Positions 43,606-52,401 of a stretch of DNA of 64,000 nucleotides are shown piece by piece. Position 1 is the first letter of the stretch. Every line of letters starts with the position of its first letter. Made by a program: the position numbers and the translations under genes. A model generated the notes under the pieces. It had not been told where the DNA came from, ran no database searches, and was given only the letters and a program-made list of their open reading frames with translations. Source of the DNA: Cerasibacillus sp036516575 (GTDB lineage: Bacteria > Bacillota > Bacilli > Bacillales > Amphibacillaceae); NCBI RefSeq assembly GCF_036516575.1, contig NZ_DATBTY010000024.1:1-64000 (forward strand). The letters are read 5' to 3'.

Positions 43606-43824
43606 ATGGCAAAAGAGGACGTTATTGAAGTGGAAGGTATTGTCACTGAAACATTACCGAACGCTATGTTTCATGTAGAACTCGAAAACGGTCATACTGT
43701 TTTAGCACACGTATCTGGTAAGATCCGTATGCACTTCATTCGTATTCTACCAGGTGATAAAGTGACTGTAGAACTTTCACCGTATGATTTGACAAAAGGG
43801 CGAATTACGTATCGTTATAAATAA
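43606..43824 (+). CDS. infA: Translation initiation factor IF-1
   Basis: 72 residues, the exact family length, with an S1-like OB fold: MAKEDVIEVEGIVTETLPN, HVSGKIRMHFIRILPGDKV and RITYRYK at the end. IF-1 binds the 30S A site during initiation. It follows GAAGGGAGATC. Confidence 0.98.
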   Translation: MAKEDVIEVEGIVTETLPNAMFHVELENGHTVLAHVSGKIRMHFIRILPGDKVTVELSPYDLTKGRITYRYK

Positions 43825-43859
43825 GTGCATAAGCTCCGATATAAAAGGAGGTAAAGATA

Positions 43860-43973
43860 ATGAAAGTAAGAGCATCCGTTAAACCGATGTGCGAAAAATG
43901 TAAAATAATCAAACGCAAAGGAAAAGTAATGGTGATTTGCGAAAATCCAAAGCATAAACAAAAACAAGGATAA
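43860..43973 (+). CDS. rpmJ: 50S ribosomal protein L36
   Basis: 37 residues, MKVRASVKPMCEKCKIIKRK and onward, with zinc ligands in CEKC, a later Cys and a His (C-C-C-H form). L36 is the smallest 50S protein and stabilises the 23S rRNA core. The ATG follows AAAAGGAGGTAAAG. Confidence 0.96.
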   Translation: MKVRASVKPMCEKCKIIKRKGKVMVICENPKHKQKQG

Positions 43974-43997
43974 ATTTCGAGGAGGTGCTGATATAAA

Positions 43998-44360
43998 ATG
44001 GCTCGTATAGCAGGAATTGATATTCCACGTGATAAACGTGTAGTTATTTCATTAACATATATCTATGGTATTGGTAAAACAACTGCACAAAAAATCCTTC
44101 AAGCAGCAGGTGTATCCGAGGATACACGCGTACGTGACTTAACAGAAGACGAACTTGGAAAAATTCGTCAAGAAGTTAACAATTACACAATTGAAGGGGA
44201 TCTTCGTCGTGAGAAATCATTAAACATTAAACGTTTAATTGAGATCGGCTCATACAGAGGAATGCGTCACCGTCGAGGATTACCAGTACGTGGTCAAAGC
44301 ACGAAAAATAATGCTCGTACACGTAAAGGTCCACGTCATGCAATCGCTGGTAAAAAATAA
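43998..44360 (+). CDS. rpsM: 30S ribosomal protein S13
   Basis: 120 residues: RIAGIDIPRDKRVVISLTYI at the start, and RGMRHRRGLPVRGQ with an arginine/lysine-rich tail TRKGPRHAIAGKK at the end. S13 contacts P-site tRNA and the 50S subunit. It follows GAGGAGGTGC. Confidence 0.98.
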   Translation: MARIAGIDIPRDKRVVISLTYIYGIGKTTAQKILQAAGVSEDTRVRDLTEDELGKIRQEVNNYTIEGDLRREKSLNIKRLIEIGSYRGMRHRRGLPVRGQSTKNNARTRKGPRHAIAGKK

Positions 44361-44384
44361 TAAGTAAAGGAGGAAAAATCATCT

Positions 44385-44777
44385 ATGGTACGTCAAAAAA
44401 CTAATAACCGTAAACGTCGTGTGAAAAAAATCATTGAATCAGGAGTAGCACATATTCGTTCTACGTTTAATAATACAATTGTAACCATTACTGATACACA
44501 TGGTAATGTTGTTTCTTGGAGTTCTGCAGGTGCACTAGGATTTAAAGGTTCACGTAAATCCACTCCTTTTGCTGCTCAAATGGCTGCAGAAACAGCAGCA
44601 AAACCAGCATTAGAAAGTGGTATGAAAACATTAGAAGTTACTGTAAAAGGCCCAGGTGCTGGTCGGGAAGCAGCAATCCGCTCTTTACAAGCAGCGGGAT
44701 TAGAAGTTACTGCTATTCGCGATGTAACACCGGTACCACATAATGGTTGTCGCCCACCAAAACGTCGTCGTGTATAA
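44385..44777 (+). CDS. rpsK: 30S ribosomal protein S11
   Basis: 130 residues. Conserved AHIRSTFNNTIVTITDTHGN, GSRKSTPFAAQMAAETAA and the terminal PHNGCRPPKRRRV are present. S11 lies on the 30S platform near the E site. A 216-base gap with a promoter follows before rpoA. Confidence 0.98.
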   Translation: MVRQKTNNRKRRVKKIIESGVAHIRSTFNNTIVTITDTHGNVVSWSSAGALGFKGSRKSTPFAAQMAAETAAKPALESGMKTLEVTVKGPGAGREAAIRSLQAAGLEVTAIRDVTPVPHNGCRPPKRRRV

Positions 44778-44798
44778 CGCTCAAAATGCGTATAGAAT

Positions 44799-44827
44799 TT
44801 GTCAGCCTGTCTATAATGGGTTATGAT
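44799..44827 (+). promoter_or_regulatory. Candidate promoter of rpoA
   Basis: TTGTCA (44799-44804), a 17-bp spacer and TATGAT (44822-44827). Confidence 0.55.
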
Positions 44828-44937
44828 GGCATAAGATATGTCTTTTAACTCATGAACCTATTAAACAACATCGCATAGACAAAATGGTACGAAAGAAATA
44901 GTGCAGAGACAATGCAAACTGCCTATTTGGGGAATTT

Positions 44938-44960
44938 CGGTTAAACATTATGTTTAACCG
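44938..44960 (+). other. Hairpin before rpoA
   Basis: CGGTTAAACA (44938-44947) pairs with TGTTTAACCG (44951-44960) around a 3-base loop, 33 bases before the rpoA start. There is no T-run, so a leader or processing structure is more likely than a terminator. Confidence 0.55.
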
Positions 44961-44993
44961 GGGTTTCGACGTTTTAAAGGAGGGGTTTAAGGA

Positions 44994-45938
44994 ATGATCG
45001 AAATTGAAAAGCCGAAAATTGAAACGGTAGAGATCAGCGAGGACGCTACATTCGGGAAGTTCGTTGTCGAACCACTTGAACGTGGGTATGGAACTACACT
45101 AGGAAACTCCTTGCGTCGTATCCTGCTATCCTCACTTCCGGGCGCTGCTGTTACATCAGTTCAAATTGATGGAGCTCTTCATGAATTCTCAACAATTGAT
45201 GGGGTCGTTGAAGATGTAACAACGATTATTTTAAATTTGAAAGATTTAGCTCTGAAAATTTATTCCGATGAAGCAAAAACATTGGAAATTGATGTGCAAG
45301 GAGAGGGGACAGTTACGGCTCGAGACTTGATTTATGATAGTGATGTAGAAGTATTGAATCCGGATCTCCATATTGCAACGCTAAATGACAAAGGAAGCCT
45401 GCATATGAAACTAACTGCTGAACGTGGCCGTGGCTATCGTCCAGCAGAGGATAATAAGCGGGATGATTTACCGATTGGGGTTATTCCAATTGATTCCGTA
45501 TTTACACCAGTTTCACGTGCAAACTATCAAGTTGAAAATACTCGTGTAGGTCAAAGCGCAAACTTTGACAAACTGACATTTGATGTTTGGACAGATGGAA
45601 GTATTCGCCCAGAAGAAGCAGTTTCTCTTGGCGCTAAGATTTTCACAGAACATCTCAATATATTTGTTAGTTTAACAGAGGAAGCCCAAAGCGCTGAAAT
45701 TATGGTAGAAAAAGAAGAAGATCAGAAAGAAAAAGTCATGGAAATGACTGTTGAAGAGCTTGATCTTTCTGTGAGATCTTATAACTGCCTAAAACGTGCC
45801 GGGATTAATACTGTACAAGAACTAACAACAAAATCTGAAGAAGACATGATGAAAGTACGTAATCTTGGACGCAAGTCATTAGATGAGGTTAAATCAAAAC
45901 TAGCCGAACTTAATTTAGGTTTGCGTAAAGATGACTAA
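44994..45938 (+). CDS. rpoA: DNA-directed RNA polymerase subunit alpha
   Basis: 314 residues. The N-terminal assembly domain (GYGTTLGNSLRRILLSSLPG near residue 30) and the C-terminal DNA-binding domain (LDLSVRSYNCLKRAGINTVQ and MKVRNLGRKSLDEVKSKL, about 247-310) are complete. The alpha dimer nucleates polymerase assembly and contacts UP elements and activators. It has AAAGGAGGGG upstream. Confidence 0.98.
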   Translation: MIEIEKPKIETVEISEDATFGKFVVEPLERGYGTTLGNSLRRILLSSLPGAAVTSVQIDGALHEFSTIDGVVEDVTTIILNLKDLALKIYSDEAKTLEIDVQGEGTVTARDLIYDSDVEVLNPDLHIATLNDKGSLHMKLTAERGRGYRPAEDNKRDDLPIGVIPIDSVFTPVSRANYQVENTRVGQSANFDKLTFDVWTDGSIRPEEAVSLGAKIFTEHLNIFVSLTEEAQSAEIMVEKEEDQKEKVMEMTVEELDLSVRSYNCLKRAGINTVQELTTKSEEDMMKVRNLGRKSLDEVKSKLAELNLGLRKDD

Positions 45939-46146
45939 CACTTAAAACGACATCTTTAGATTAGGTTCAAGAAGCCTGTCGATACGCTATATTATTCTTC
46001 GTTGACTTCTTGGTAACGACTATTTGTCAGGAAGCATTCTTTAAAAAGAAAATAGATCGTTTAACAGAACAAGAACAAGACGAACAATTATAGCGTTTTT
46101 TACAGCTTTTTGACCGGTTACATTTGGAAAAAGGGAGGGATAGTCC

Positions 46147-46497
46147 ATGCCAAGAAAACTAGGCCGTAGTACGGACGCTCGTATGGCATTACTTCGCAAC
46201 CTTGCATCTGATTTAATCCTTCACGAACGTGTTGAAACAACAGAGGCAAAAGCGAAGGAACTTAAAAAAGTAGTAGAAAAAATGATCACACTCGGTAAAC
46301 GTGGTGATCTTCATGCACGTCGCCAAGCAGCTGCATTTCTATATAACAAAACAAATGAAGAAGAAAAAGTTATCGATAAACTTTTCGGTGATATTGCATC
46401 ACGTTATGAAGACCGGCAAGGTGGCTACACACGCGTACTTAAATTGGGTACACGTCAAGGTGATGGCTCCAAAATGGCGATTATTGAACTTGTGTAA
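46147..46497 (+). CDS. rplQ: 50S ribosomal protein L17
   Basis: 116 residues: KLGRSTDARMALLRNLASDL at the start and GGYTRVLKLGTRQGDGSKMA near the end. L17 lies at the tunnel exit. A 208-base gap with a weak CAAGAAG/CTTCTTG pairing separates it from rpoA. It is the last ribosomal gene of the superoperon and is followed by a terminator. Confidence 0.98.
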   Translation: MPRKLGRSTDARMALLRNLASDLILHERVETTEAKAKELKKVVEKMITLGKRGDLHARRQAAAFLYNKTNEEEKVIDKLFGDIASRYEDRQGGYTRVLKLGTRQGDGSKMAIIELV

Positions 46498-46514
46498 TAA
46501 TCCATACAAGCTAA

Positions 46515-46561
46515 GGGCAGGACTGAATCTCTTTCATGAGGTGAATCCAGGCCCTTTTTTT
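46515..46561 (+). terminator. Terminator after rplQ
   Basis: GGGC (46515-46518) pairs with GCCC (46551-46554) with a further GGA/TCC pairing, followed by seven Ts. The stem has an internal loop. Confidence 0.75.
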
Positions 46562-46637
46562 GCACATTGAATGGAATGTAAATCGAACCTTTATTAAAAC
46601 CCAAGCAGTTGAGCTAAGGATGATGAGGAGGAACACC

Positions 46638-47477
46638 ATGGAGAACAAGTTAATAGAGTTTAGAAATGTATCCTTTCGATACACAGATGAGCAGCCTTGG
46701 GTGTTGAAGGATTGTTCGTTTACCATTTATGAAAATGAATGGGTAGCGATTATCGGACATAACGGTTCAGGAAAGTCAACGATAGCAAAACTCATGAACG
46801 GACTTATCTTTCCACAAGAAGGGGAAATTTTAATCGGCGGTAGGGCGGTTAATGAAGAAACAGTTTGGAGTATACGGCATGATGTCGGAATGGTGTTTCA
46901 AAACCCTGATAACCAATTTGTCGGAACAACAGTTCAAGATGATGTCGCTTTCGGTATGGAAAATCGAGGCTTTTCAAGAGATGAAATGATACGACGAATA
47001 GAAGAGTCATTAGCAGCAGTAGGTATGCAAGATTATCGACTTACAGAGCCATACCGTCTCTCTGGTGGTCAGAAGCAACGTGTCGCCATTGCAGGAGTCT
47101 TAGCCATTTCGCCACAAGTACTCATCCTTGACGAGGCAACATCGATGCTAGACCCGAGAGGGCGACTTGAAATTATGCATACTGTTTCAAACATCCAAAC
47201 AGATCGTGATTTATCGTTAATTACAATCACACATGATTTAAATGAAGTGGTCCAAGCGGGTCGAGTCATCGTGATGAATAAAGGTGAAATCTGGAAAGAA
47301 GGTACACCGAGAGAAATTTTCACAGAGAAGAAAGTCCTTCGTCAAATTGGTCTCGATGTCCCATTCACATCGACATTAGCAGAAGAATTACGTAATTATC
47401 AAATACCGATTGAAATGGAACCATTAAATCATGAGGAATTGTTGGAGGAACTATGGACATTACATTCAAAGATGTGA
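46638..47477 (+). CDS. ecfA1: ECF transporter ATPase EcfA1
   Basis: 279 residues from the ATG after TGAGGAGGAACACC. Walker A GHNGSGKST (about residue 43), Q-loop VGMVFQNPDNQ, ABC signature LSGGQKQRVAI and Walker B VLILDEATSML are present. With EcfA2 and EcfT it forms the shared energy module for vitamin and micronutrient uptake with separate substrate-binding S proteins. None of the S genes lies in the window. It overlaps ecfA2 by 25 bases. Confidence 0.95.
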   Translation: MENKLIEFRNVSFRYTDEQPWVLKDCSFTIYENEWVAIIGHNGSGKSTIAKLMNGLIFPQEGEILIGGRAVNEETVWSIRHDVGMVFQNPDNQFVGTTVQDDVAFGMENRGFSRDEMIRRIEESLAAVGMQDYRLTEPYRLSGGQKQRVAIAGVLAISPQVLILDEATSMLDPRGRLEIMHTVSNIQTDRDLSLITITHDLNEVVQAGRVIVMNKGEIWKEGTPREIFTEKKVLRQIGLDVPFTSTLAEELRNYQIPIEMEPLNHEELLEELWTLHSKM

Positions 47478-48322
47478 GCTATGTTTATCAACAGAACACA
47501 CCATTTGCTCACAAGGCACTTGATAATATTTCATTTCACATACCATCGGGTTCATTTGTTGCGATTATCGGACATACAGGGTCAGGTAAATCAACACTTA
47601 TTCAACATTTAAATGGTTTAGTCTTCCCTAGCGAAGGAGAAGTCATCATTGGGGATGTTCGCTTAACCAATCGAGAAAAACCAAAAGACATGAAAACATT
47701 ACGCAGCCAAGTTGGCGTCGTTTTCCAATATCCGGAACATCAATTATTTGAAGAAACGATTGAAAAGGATATCGCATTTGGTCCACAAAACTTCGGTGTA
47801 GCTGAAGGAGAAATTAACGAGCGAATCAAAACGATATTACCAATGGTGGGCTTATCTGAAGAGTTTTTAGAGCGTTCGCCTTTTGATTTAAGTGGAGGAC
47901 AAATGCGGCGTGTAGCGATTGCAGGTGTCTTAGCAGTAAAACCACGCATTCTCGTTCTAGATGAACCAACAGCTGGTTTAGACCCAAGAGGGCAACAGGA
48001 AATCATGGACATGTTTTATCAACTGCATCAAAAGGAACATTTAACGACCGTTCTTGTGACACATAGTATGGAAGATGCAATGAAATACGCCGATCATATC
48101 ATTATTTTAAATAAGGGTAAGAAATATATGGAAGGCCGACCAGAAGACGTATTTACACAAGTAGAAGCGTTAAATAAGGTACAACTTGACACACCAGAGG
48201 TTATTCAATTTATGAATAAGTTTTCCGAGCGCTTTAACAAGGAAATCCCTTTTCAACGGCAGAGCCCGAAGCAACTCGCAGAACAGATTTGCCAACTGCT
48301 TAAAGGAGATGAACGAACATGA
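47453..48322 (+). CDS. ecfA2: ECF transporter ATPase EcfA2
   Basis: 289 residues with Walker A GHTGSGKST, the Q-loop VGVVFQYPEHQ, signature LSGGQMRRVAI and Walker B ILVLDEPTAGL. It is the second, non-identical ATPase of the energy-coupling module. The ATG follows TTGGAGGAAC inside the end of ecfA1, and the stop overlaps the ecfT start by 4 bases, so all three subunits are likely made in fixed ratio. Confidence 0.95.
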   Translation: MDITFKDVSYVYQQNTPFAHKALDNISFHIPSGSFVAIIGHTGSGKSTLIQHLNGLVFPSEGEVIIGDVRLTNREKPKDMKTLRSQVGVVFQYPEHQLFEETIEKDIAFGPQNFGVAEGEINERIKTILPMVGLSEEFLERSPFDLSGGQMRRVAIAGVLAVKPRILVLDEPTAGLDPRGQQEIMDMFYQLHQKEHLTTVLVTHSMEDAMKYADHIIILNKGKKYMEGRPEDVFTQVEALNKVQLDTPEVIQFMNKFSERFNKEIPFQRQSPKQLAEQICQLLKGDERT

Positions 48323-49119
48323 ATTCTCTTGTTATTGGTCAATATGTACCTGGTAATTCAGTCGTTCATAGGCTTGATCCTCGGACGAAAATAACAATCA
48401 TCTTCTTTTTTGTTATTATTGTCTTCTTTGCGAATTCGTTTTGGAGTTATTTTGTACTAACATTATTCGGTTTAACGAGCATGCTAGCTTCAAGGGTGCC
48501 AATTCGATTTATTATGAAAGGGTTAATGCCGGTCTGGTTTTTAATTATCTTTACATTTATTTTGCACTTATTTATCAATAAGGAAGGCACTCTGTTAATC
48601 GACTGGTCATTTATTAAAATTTATTCCAGTGGTGTCATTCAAGGAATTGCTATTTCAATGCGTTTCTTTTTATTGATTTTAATCACATCTTTATTGACAC
48701 TGACAACAACACCGATTGAAATAACCGATGCTGTTGAAGAAATGCTTCACCCATTGAAGCGGATTAAATTTCCTGTCCATGAACTTGCGTTAATGATGTC
48801 GATTTCACTTCGCTTTATTCCGACTCTCGTACAGGAAACAGATAAGATCTCTAAAGCACAAGCCTCAAGAGGTGTTGACTTTAGAACTGGTCCAGTCAAA
48901 GAACGTATAAAAGCAGTTGTTCCATTACTCGTTCCGCTTTTTGTCAGTGCCTTTAAACGTGCAGAAGAATTGGCGATGGCCATGGAAGCACGTGGTTATC
49001 AAGGTGGCGAAGGTCGTTCGAAATTGCGGGAATTAAAGATTTCCAAATTAGATCTATGGATTTATTTATTATTTATTGGGGTCATCATTGCCCTGTTTTT
49101 AACGAGAAACTATGGATAA
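48319..49119 (+). CDS. ecfT: ECF transporter transmembrane protein EcfT
   Basis: 266 residues with about five hydrophobic segments. The two coupling-helix signatures (ASRGVDF and EARGYQG, the A-R-G type motifs that contact the ATPases) are at about residues 191 and 225. It joins the ATPases to interchangeable substrate-binding subunits. It overlaps ecfA2 by 4 bases and is followed by truA after 24 bases. Confidence 0.94.
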   Translation: MNSLVIGQYVPGNSVVHRLDPRTKITIIFFFVIIVFFANSFWSYFVLTLFGLTSMLASRVPIRFIMKGLMPVWFLIIFTFILHLFINKEGTLLIDWSFIKIYSSGVIQGIAISMRFFLLILITSLLTLTTTPIEITDAVEEMLHPLKRIKFPVHELALMMSISLRFIPTLVQETDKISKAQASRGVDFRTGPVKERIKAVVPLLVPLFVSAFKRAEELAMAMEARGYQGGEGRSKLRELKISKLDLWIYLLFIGVIIALFLTRNYG

Positions 49120-49143
49120 ATACTTAGAAAGGCCGATCCACTT

Positions 49144-49890
49144 ATGAATAAGGTGAAATGTATCGTCAGTTATGACGGGACCAACTTTTCTGGATTCCAA
49201 GTCCAACCTTTAAAAAGAACAGTCCAAGGTGAAATTGAAAAGGCACTTAAGCGAATTCATAAAGGACAAGGCATTCGAATCTATCCTTCTGGTCGGACCG
49301 ATCGGGGGGTACATGCGATTCGGCAAACGATTCATTATGACACACCGATTAAAATGAATGAGGACAGTTGGAAAAAGGCACTTAATGCCTTGTTGCCAGA
49401 AGATGTATATGTGAAAGAAGCTCAAATAGCTTCGTCGTCCTTTCACGCCCGTTTTTCAGCGATTGAAAAAGAATATCGTTATATCGTATTAAATGATAAA
49501 GAGCCGAATCTATTCCGCCGTCATTATGTCTATCAATTTCCATATGCATTAGATATTGATAAAATGCAAGAAGCATGTCAATATTTAGAAGGTGAGCATG
49601 ATTTTACTGCCTTTTCTTCTGCTAAATCCACAGCTAAAGGAAGTAAAGTCCGTACACTCTATGAAGCGTCTTGCATACAAAAAGGCTCCGAAATTATGTT
49701 TGTTTTTCGTGGCAATGGTTTTTTATATCATATGGTGCGCATCTTAGTGGGAACATTATTAGAGGTCGGTCAAGGGAAACGGGAACCAGTGAATATAAAA
49801 GGGTTACTTGAACAACAGGACCGTCAGCAAAGTGGCAAGACAGCTCCTCCACAGGGGTTGTATTTATGGAATGTCACATATTCTGATTAA
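49144..49890 (+). CDS. truA: tRNA pseudouridine(38-40) synthase TruA
   Basis: 248 residues. The catalytic aspartate lies in PSGRTDRGVHAIRQ near residue 53. YDGTNFSGFQVQP at the start and FRGNGFLYHMVRILVGTLL near the end are conserved. TruA makes pseudouridine at positions 38-40 of the tRNA anticodon arm. Its position between ecfT and rplM follows the Bacillus order. Confidence 0.96.
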   Translation: MNKVKCIVSYDGTNFSGFQVQPLKRTVQGEIEKALKRIHKGQGIRIYPSGRTDRGVHAIRQTIHYDTPIKMNEDSWKKALNALLPEDVYVKEAQIASSSFHARFSAIEKEYRYIVLNDKEPNLFRRHYVYQFPYALDIDKMQEACQYLEGEHDFTAFSSAKSTAKGSKVRTLYEASCIQKGSEIMFVFRGNGFLYHMVRILVGTLLEVGQGKREPVNIKGLLEQQDRQQSGKTAPPQGLYLWNVTYSD

Positions 49891-49913
49891 AATGAGGAAA
49901 AGACGATAATTTC

Positions 49914-49943
49914 TTGACATCATCCTTTGTTTTGTTATATAAT
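49914..49943 (+). promoter_or_regulatory. SigA promoter of rplM-rpsI
   Basis: TTGACA (49914-49919), an 18-bp spacer and TATAAT (49938-49943). Confidence 0.8.
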
Positions 49944-49948
49944 TTTTT

Positions 49949-50040
49949 ATGGCGTTTTATTTCTAATACCATGATTAGCCCCGAAACTAATTATGTTAAT
50001 GATAGGAATAACTTTTTGAAACGAGTTTGAAATTGGAGGG
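49949..50040 (+). promoter_or_regulatory. Probable L13 leader
   Basis: CATGATTAG (49970-49978) pairs with CTAATTATG (49987-49995) in the untranslated leader of rplM. A ribosomal L13 leader motif is known at this place in Firmicutes; I matched it by position and structure, not by a covariance search. Confidence 0.6.
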
Positions 50041-50047
50041 AAACATG

Positions 50048-50485
50048 ATGCGTACAACATTTATGGCAAATGAAAATAATATTGAACGCAAATGGTTGCT
50101 TGTAGATGCAGAAGGCAAGCGTCTTGGACGTTTAGCGAGTGAAGTAGCTCATATTCTTCGCGGTAAGCATAAACCAACATACACACCACATGCTGATACA
50201 GGTGACTATGTGATTGTAATTAATGCTGAAAAAGTAGAACTTACTGGTAACAAAGAAACAGATAAGATTTATTATCGTCATTCTGGCTATGCTGGTGGTC
50301 TTAAAGAGCGTACAGCGGCTGAAATGCGTGAAAAGTTCCCAGAAAGAATGATTGAACAAGCGGTAAAAGGTATGTTACCAAAAGGTAAACTTGGCCGTAA
50401 GATGGGTAAGAAATTATTCGTCTATAAGGGTTCTGAACATAATCAAGAAGCACAAAAACCAGAAGTTTACGAGCTTCGTGGATAA
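50048..50485 (+). CDS. rplM: 50S ribosomal protein L13
   Basis: 145 residues from the second ATG of ATGATG after TTGGAGGG, giving the known start MRTTFMANENNIERKWLLV. The segment GKHKPTYTPHADTGDYV and the YKGSEHNQEAQKPEVYEL end are conserved. L13 is an early 50S assembly protein and forms an operon with rpsI. Confidence 0.97.
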   Translation: MRTTFMANENNIERKWLLVDAEGKRLGRLASEVAHILRGKHKPTYTPHADTGDYVIVINAEKVELTGNKETDKIYYRHSGYAGGLKERTAAEMREKFPERMIEQAVKGMLPKGKLGRKMGKKLFVYKGSEHNQEAQKPEVYELRG

Positions 50486-50504
50486 TTAAAGGGAGGTAAA
50501 TCAA

Positions 50505-50897
50505 TTGGCACAAGTACAATACTATGGCACAGGTCGTCGTAAGAAATCAACTGCACGTGTACGTTTAGTTCCTGGAACTGGCCGTATCGTCATTAATGAT
50601 CGTGAAGCAAAAGATTATTTTCCATATGAAACACAGCTACTTATTATGAACCAACCATTAGTAGCGACAGAAACACAAGGCACATACGACGTTTTAGTTA
50701 ACGTTCATGGTGGAGGTTTCACTGGCCAAGCTGGAGCAATCCGCCACGGAATCTCTCGTGCACTTCTAGAAGCAAACCCAGAATTCCGTACAGTACTAAA
50801 ACGTGAAGGATTCCTAACACGTGACGCACGCATGAAAGAACGTAAGAAATACGGACTTCGCGGCGCTCGTCGTGCACCACAGTTCTCAAAACGTTAA
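50505..50897 (+). CDS. rpsI: 30S ribosomal protein S9
   Basis: 130 residues from a TTG after AGGGAGG. GTGRRKKSTARVRLVPGTG at the start and the invariant RRAPQFSKR tail, which contacts P-site tRNA, are intact. The last codons double as the attachment site of an integrated element, which leaves the reading frame unchanged. The usual terminator no longer follows directly. Confidence 0.98.
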   Translation: MAQVQYYGTGRRKKSTARVRLVPGTGRIVINDREAKDYFPYETQLLIMNQPLVATETQGTYDVLVNVHGGGFTGQAGAIRHGISRALLEANPEFRTVLKREGFLTRDARMKERKKYGLRGARRAPQFSKR

Positions 50898-50899
50898 TA
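50883..50899 (+). other. Probable attL core at the rpsI 3' end
   Basis: TTCTCAAAACGTTAATA covers the last codons and stop of rpsI. A near copy (TTTTCAAGACGTTAATA, 15 of 17 matches) lies at 53370-53386, beyond the integrase relic. The 3' end of rpsI is a known integration site for mobile elements in some Firmicutes. Confidence 0.6.
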
Positions 50900-50933
50900 G
50901 AAACATTGATATATCAATGTTTGCAGAGCTTTT

Positions 50934-50965
50934 TTGGTTCAAGTTGGTTTAAATCAGCTTGAACC
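50934..50965. repeat. Integrase arm-type repeats, left end
   Basis: TTGGTTCAA (50934-50942) and TTGGTTTAA (50944-50952) repeat every 10 bp, and an inverted CTTGAACC follows at 50958-50965. The same 10-bp-spaced pair occurs at the right end (53240-53258). The layout fits binding sites for the N-terminal domain of a lambda-type integrase. The inverted copy can also fold into a hairpin. Confidence 0.55.
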
Positions 50966-51479
50966 TCATAAAGAACTTAACAGATTTAAAGCATCAGCAT
51001 CTTGCTGGTGCTTTTTTTCTGGCATTAATTCCAGATAATAATTCTGTGTTGTTTGTATATTTATGTGTCCTAATCGTTTGGATACATATGCAATATCTAT
51101 GTCTTGAGAAAATAGAAATGATGCATGAGTGTCTCTTAAACCGTGAAACGTTGTTTTCTTAATATCTAATTTCTTCAATAACTCGGCTAATTGATCGGAC
51201 TGCTTAAATCCTCCAAAACTAAAAATATAACCATTTTCTTTAACAGGAATTTTACGAATGAGTTCATATACTTCTTTGTTAATAGAAACATCGCGTTTTG
51301 CATTTTGTGTCTTTAACGAAGTGTCATCAGTCATCAGAAGTAGGACTGATTGAATGTCTAACTTTTATTCCGTATTCATAAAGACTCTCTGGGCGTATTG
51401 CTAGTAGTTTTCCACGAGTTCGAGCAAAATCATTTGCAATATAACCACGAGCATATGCATCACGTAAAGATGTATTTAT
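50966..51479 (-). pseudogene. Tyrosine site-specific integrase, truncated and frameshifted
   Basis: The intact 122-codon 3' part (50966-51334) carries catalytic motifs of phage/ICE integrases: TTFHGLRDTHASFLFS (H-x-x-R), RLGHINIQTTQNYY with the probable nucleophile Tyr, and KTQNAKRDVSI. Further upstream (51338-51479) another frame continues the protein (SLRDAYARGYIANDFA, then LAIRPESLYEYGIKVRHS). A 7-bp tandem duplication, TCATCAG twice at 51324-51337, separates the two frames; removing one copy restores continuity. The N-terminal domain is missing, and about 60 residues around the first catalytic Arg also seem deleted. Confidence 0.85.
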
Positions 51480-51813
51480 TTAAAGAAGAACCCGGTAGTA
51501 TGGTTATTAGGGTTAATGTATTATTAGAATATGGATTCATTGCATATTAAGATATTTTATTTCAATATATATCCCAAATTTTGTTCAACGAACGGGGGTA
51601 GTAGAGTAGAATAATAGTGAATATTTGAATCGATAAATATTATATTTTAATTAAAAGTGCAGTGCTTGAGGTTTCTATAAATTTAACCCTCAATTTTACG
51701 AAGGTTATTTCTAAATGATAGAGTGGAAAAAATTTAATATTTCCGATAAATAAAGGGATTATTAATGTTATTATAAAGATGTTTAAACAAATATTTAATA
51801 GGAGGTATTTTCA
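51480..51813. other. AT-rich gap, no gene seen
   Basis: Between the integrase relic and the first Nudix gene I see no open frame with a ribosome binding site, no clear promoter and no convincing hairpin. It is probably the scar of deletions within the element. Confidence 0.5.
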
Positions 51814-52245
51814 TTGGTACAAGGAACACCGAATACATACACACCACCAAAACATTTTGTGTCAGCGGCAACTGTTGTAATTAATGATAAAAATGAAATT
51901 TTATTAATCAAGGGACCTATAAGAGGTTGGGAGATGCCAGGTGGAATAGTTGAAGTAGGAGAATCATTAAAAGATGGTGCAATCAGGGAAACAAAAGAGG
52001 AAACAGGGATAGATATAGAAATTATAAGGTTTTGTGGCATATTTCAAAATGTAAAGAAATCGATTTGTAATACCCTCTTTTTAGCAAAACCTGTTGGAGG
52101 TAAATTTACAACTTCATCAGAAAGTTTGGAAGTAGATTTTTTCCCTATTGAACAAGCCTTAGAAATGGTGACTATTGGAAATTTTAGAGAAAGAATTGAA
52201 TACTGCCTTGATTATAGTAAACACCCATTTTATATAGAATTTTAG
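51814..52245 (+). CDS. Nudix hydrolase (MutT family), first of two
   Basis: 143 residues from a TTG 8 bases after AGGAGG. The Nudix box GX5EX7REXXEEXG is intact at about residues 47-69 (GGIVEVGESLKDGAIRE, then EETG). Such enzymes hydrolyse nucleoside diphosphates linked to another group; the substrate cannot be told from sequence. It lies inside the element beside a second Nudix gene with a similar layout, and both end with an aromatic-rich tail after YCLDYSKH. It reads as an intact gene. Confidence 0.85.
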   Translation: MVQGTPNTYTPPKHFVSAATVVINDKNEILLIKGPIRGWEMPGGIVEVGESLKDGAIRETKEETGIDIEIIRFCGIFQNVKKSICNTLFLAKPVGGKFTTSSESLEVDFFPIEQALEMVTIGNFRERIEYCLDYSKHPFYIEF

Positions 52246-52401
52246 TTCTCAAGGGAATTAGGTATATTGCATAAAACTTAAATGGTAAAAAATTCAATAT
52301 GGTTATAGTAATGAATATCTTTCATTTTTCACAATAAAGGTTCTGATTATTCTAATTGGTCAGGTTTGGAAGAAAACCATATTTTAATGGAGGGATATAC
52401 A

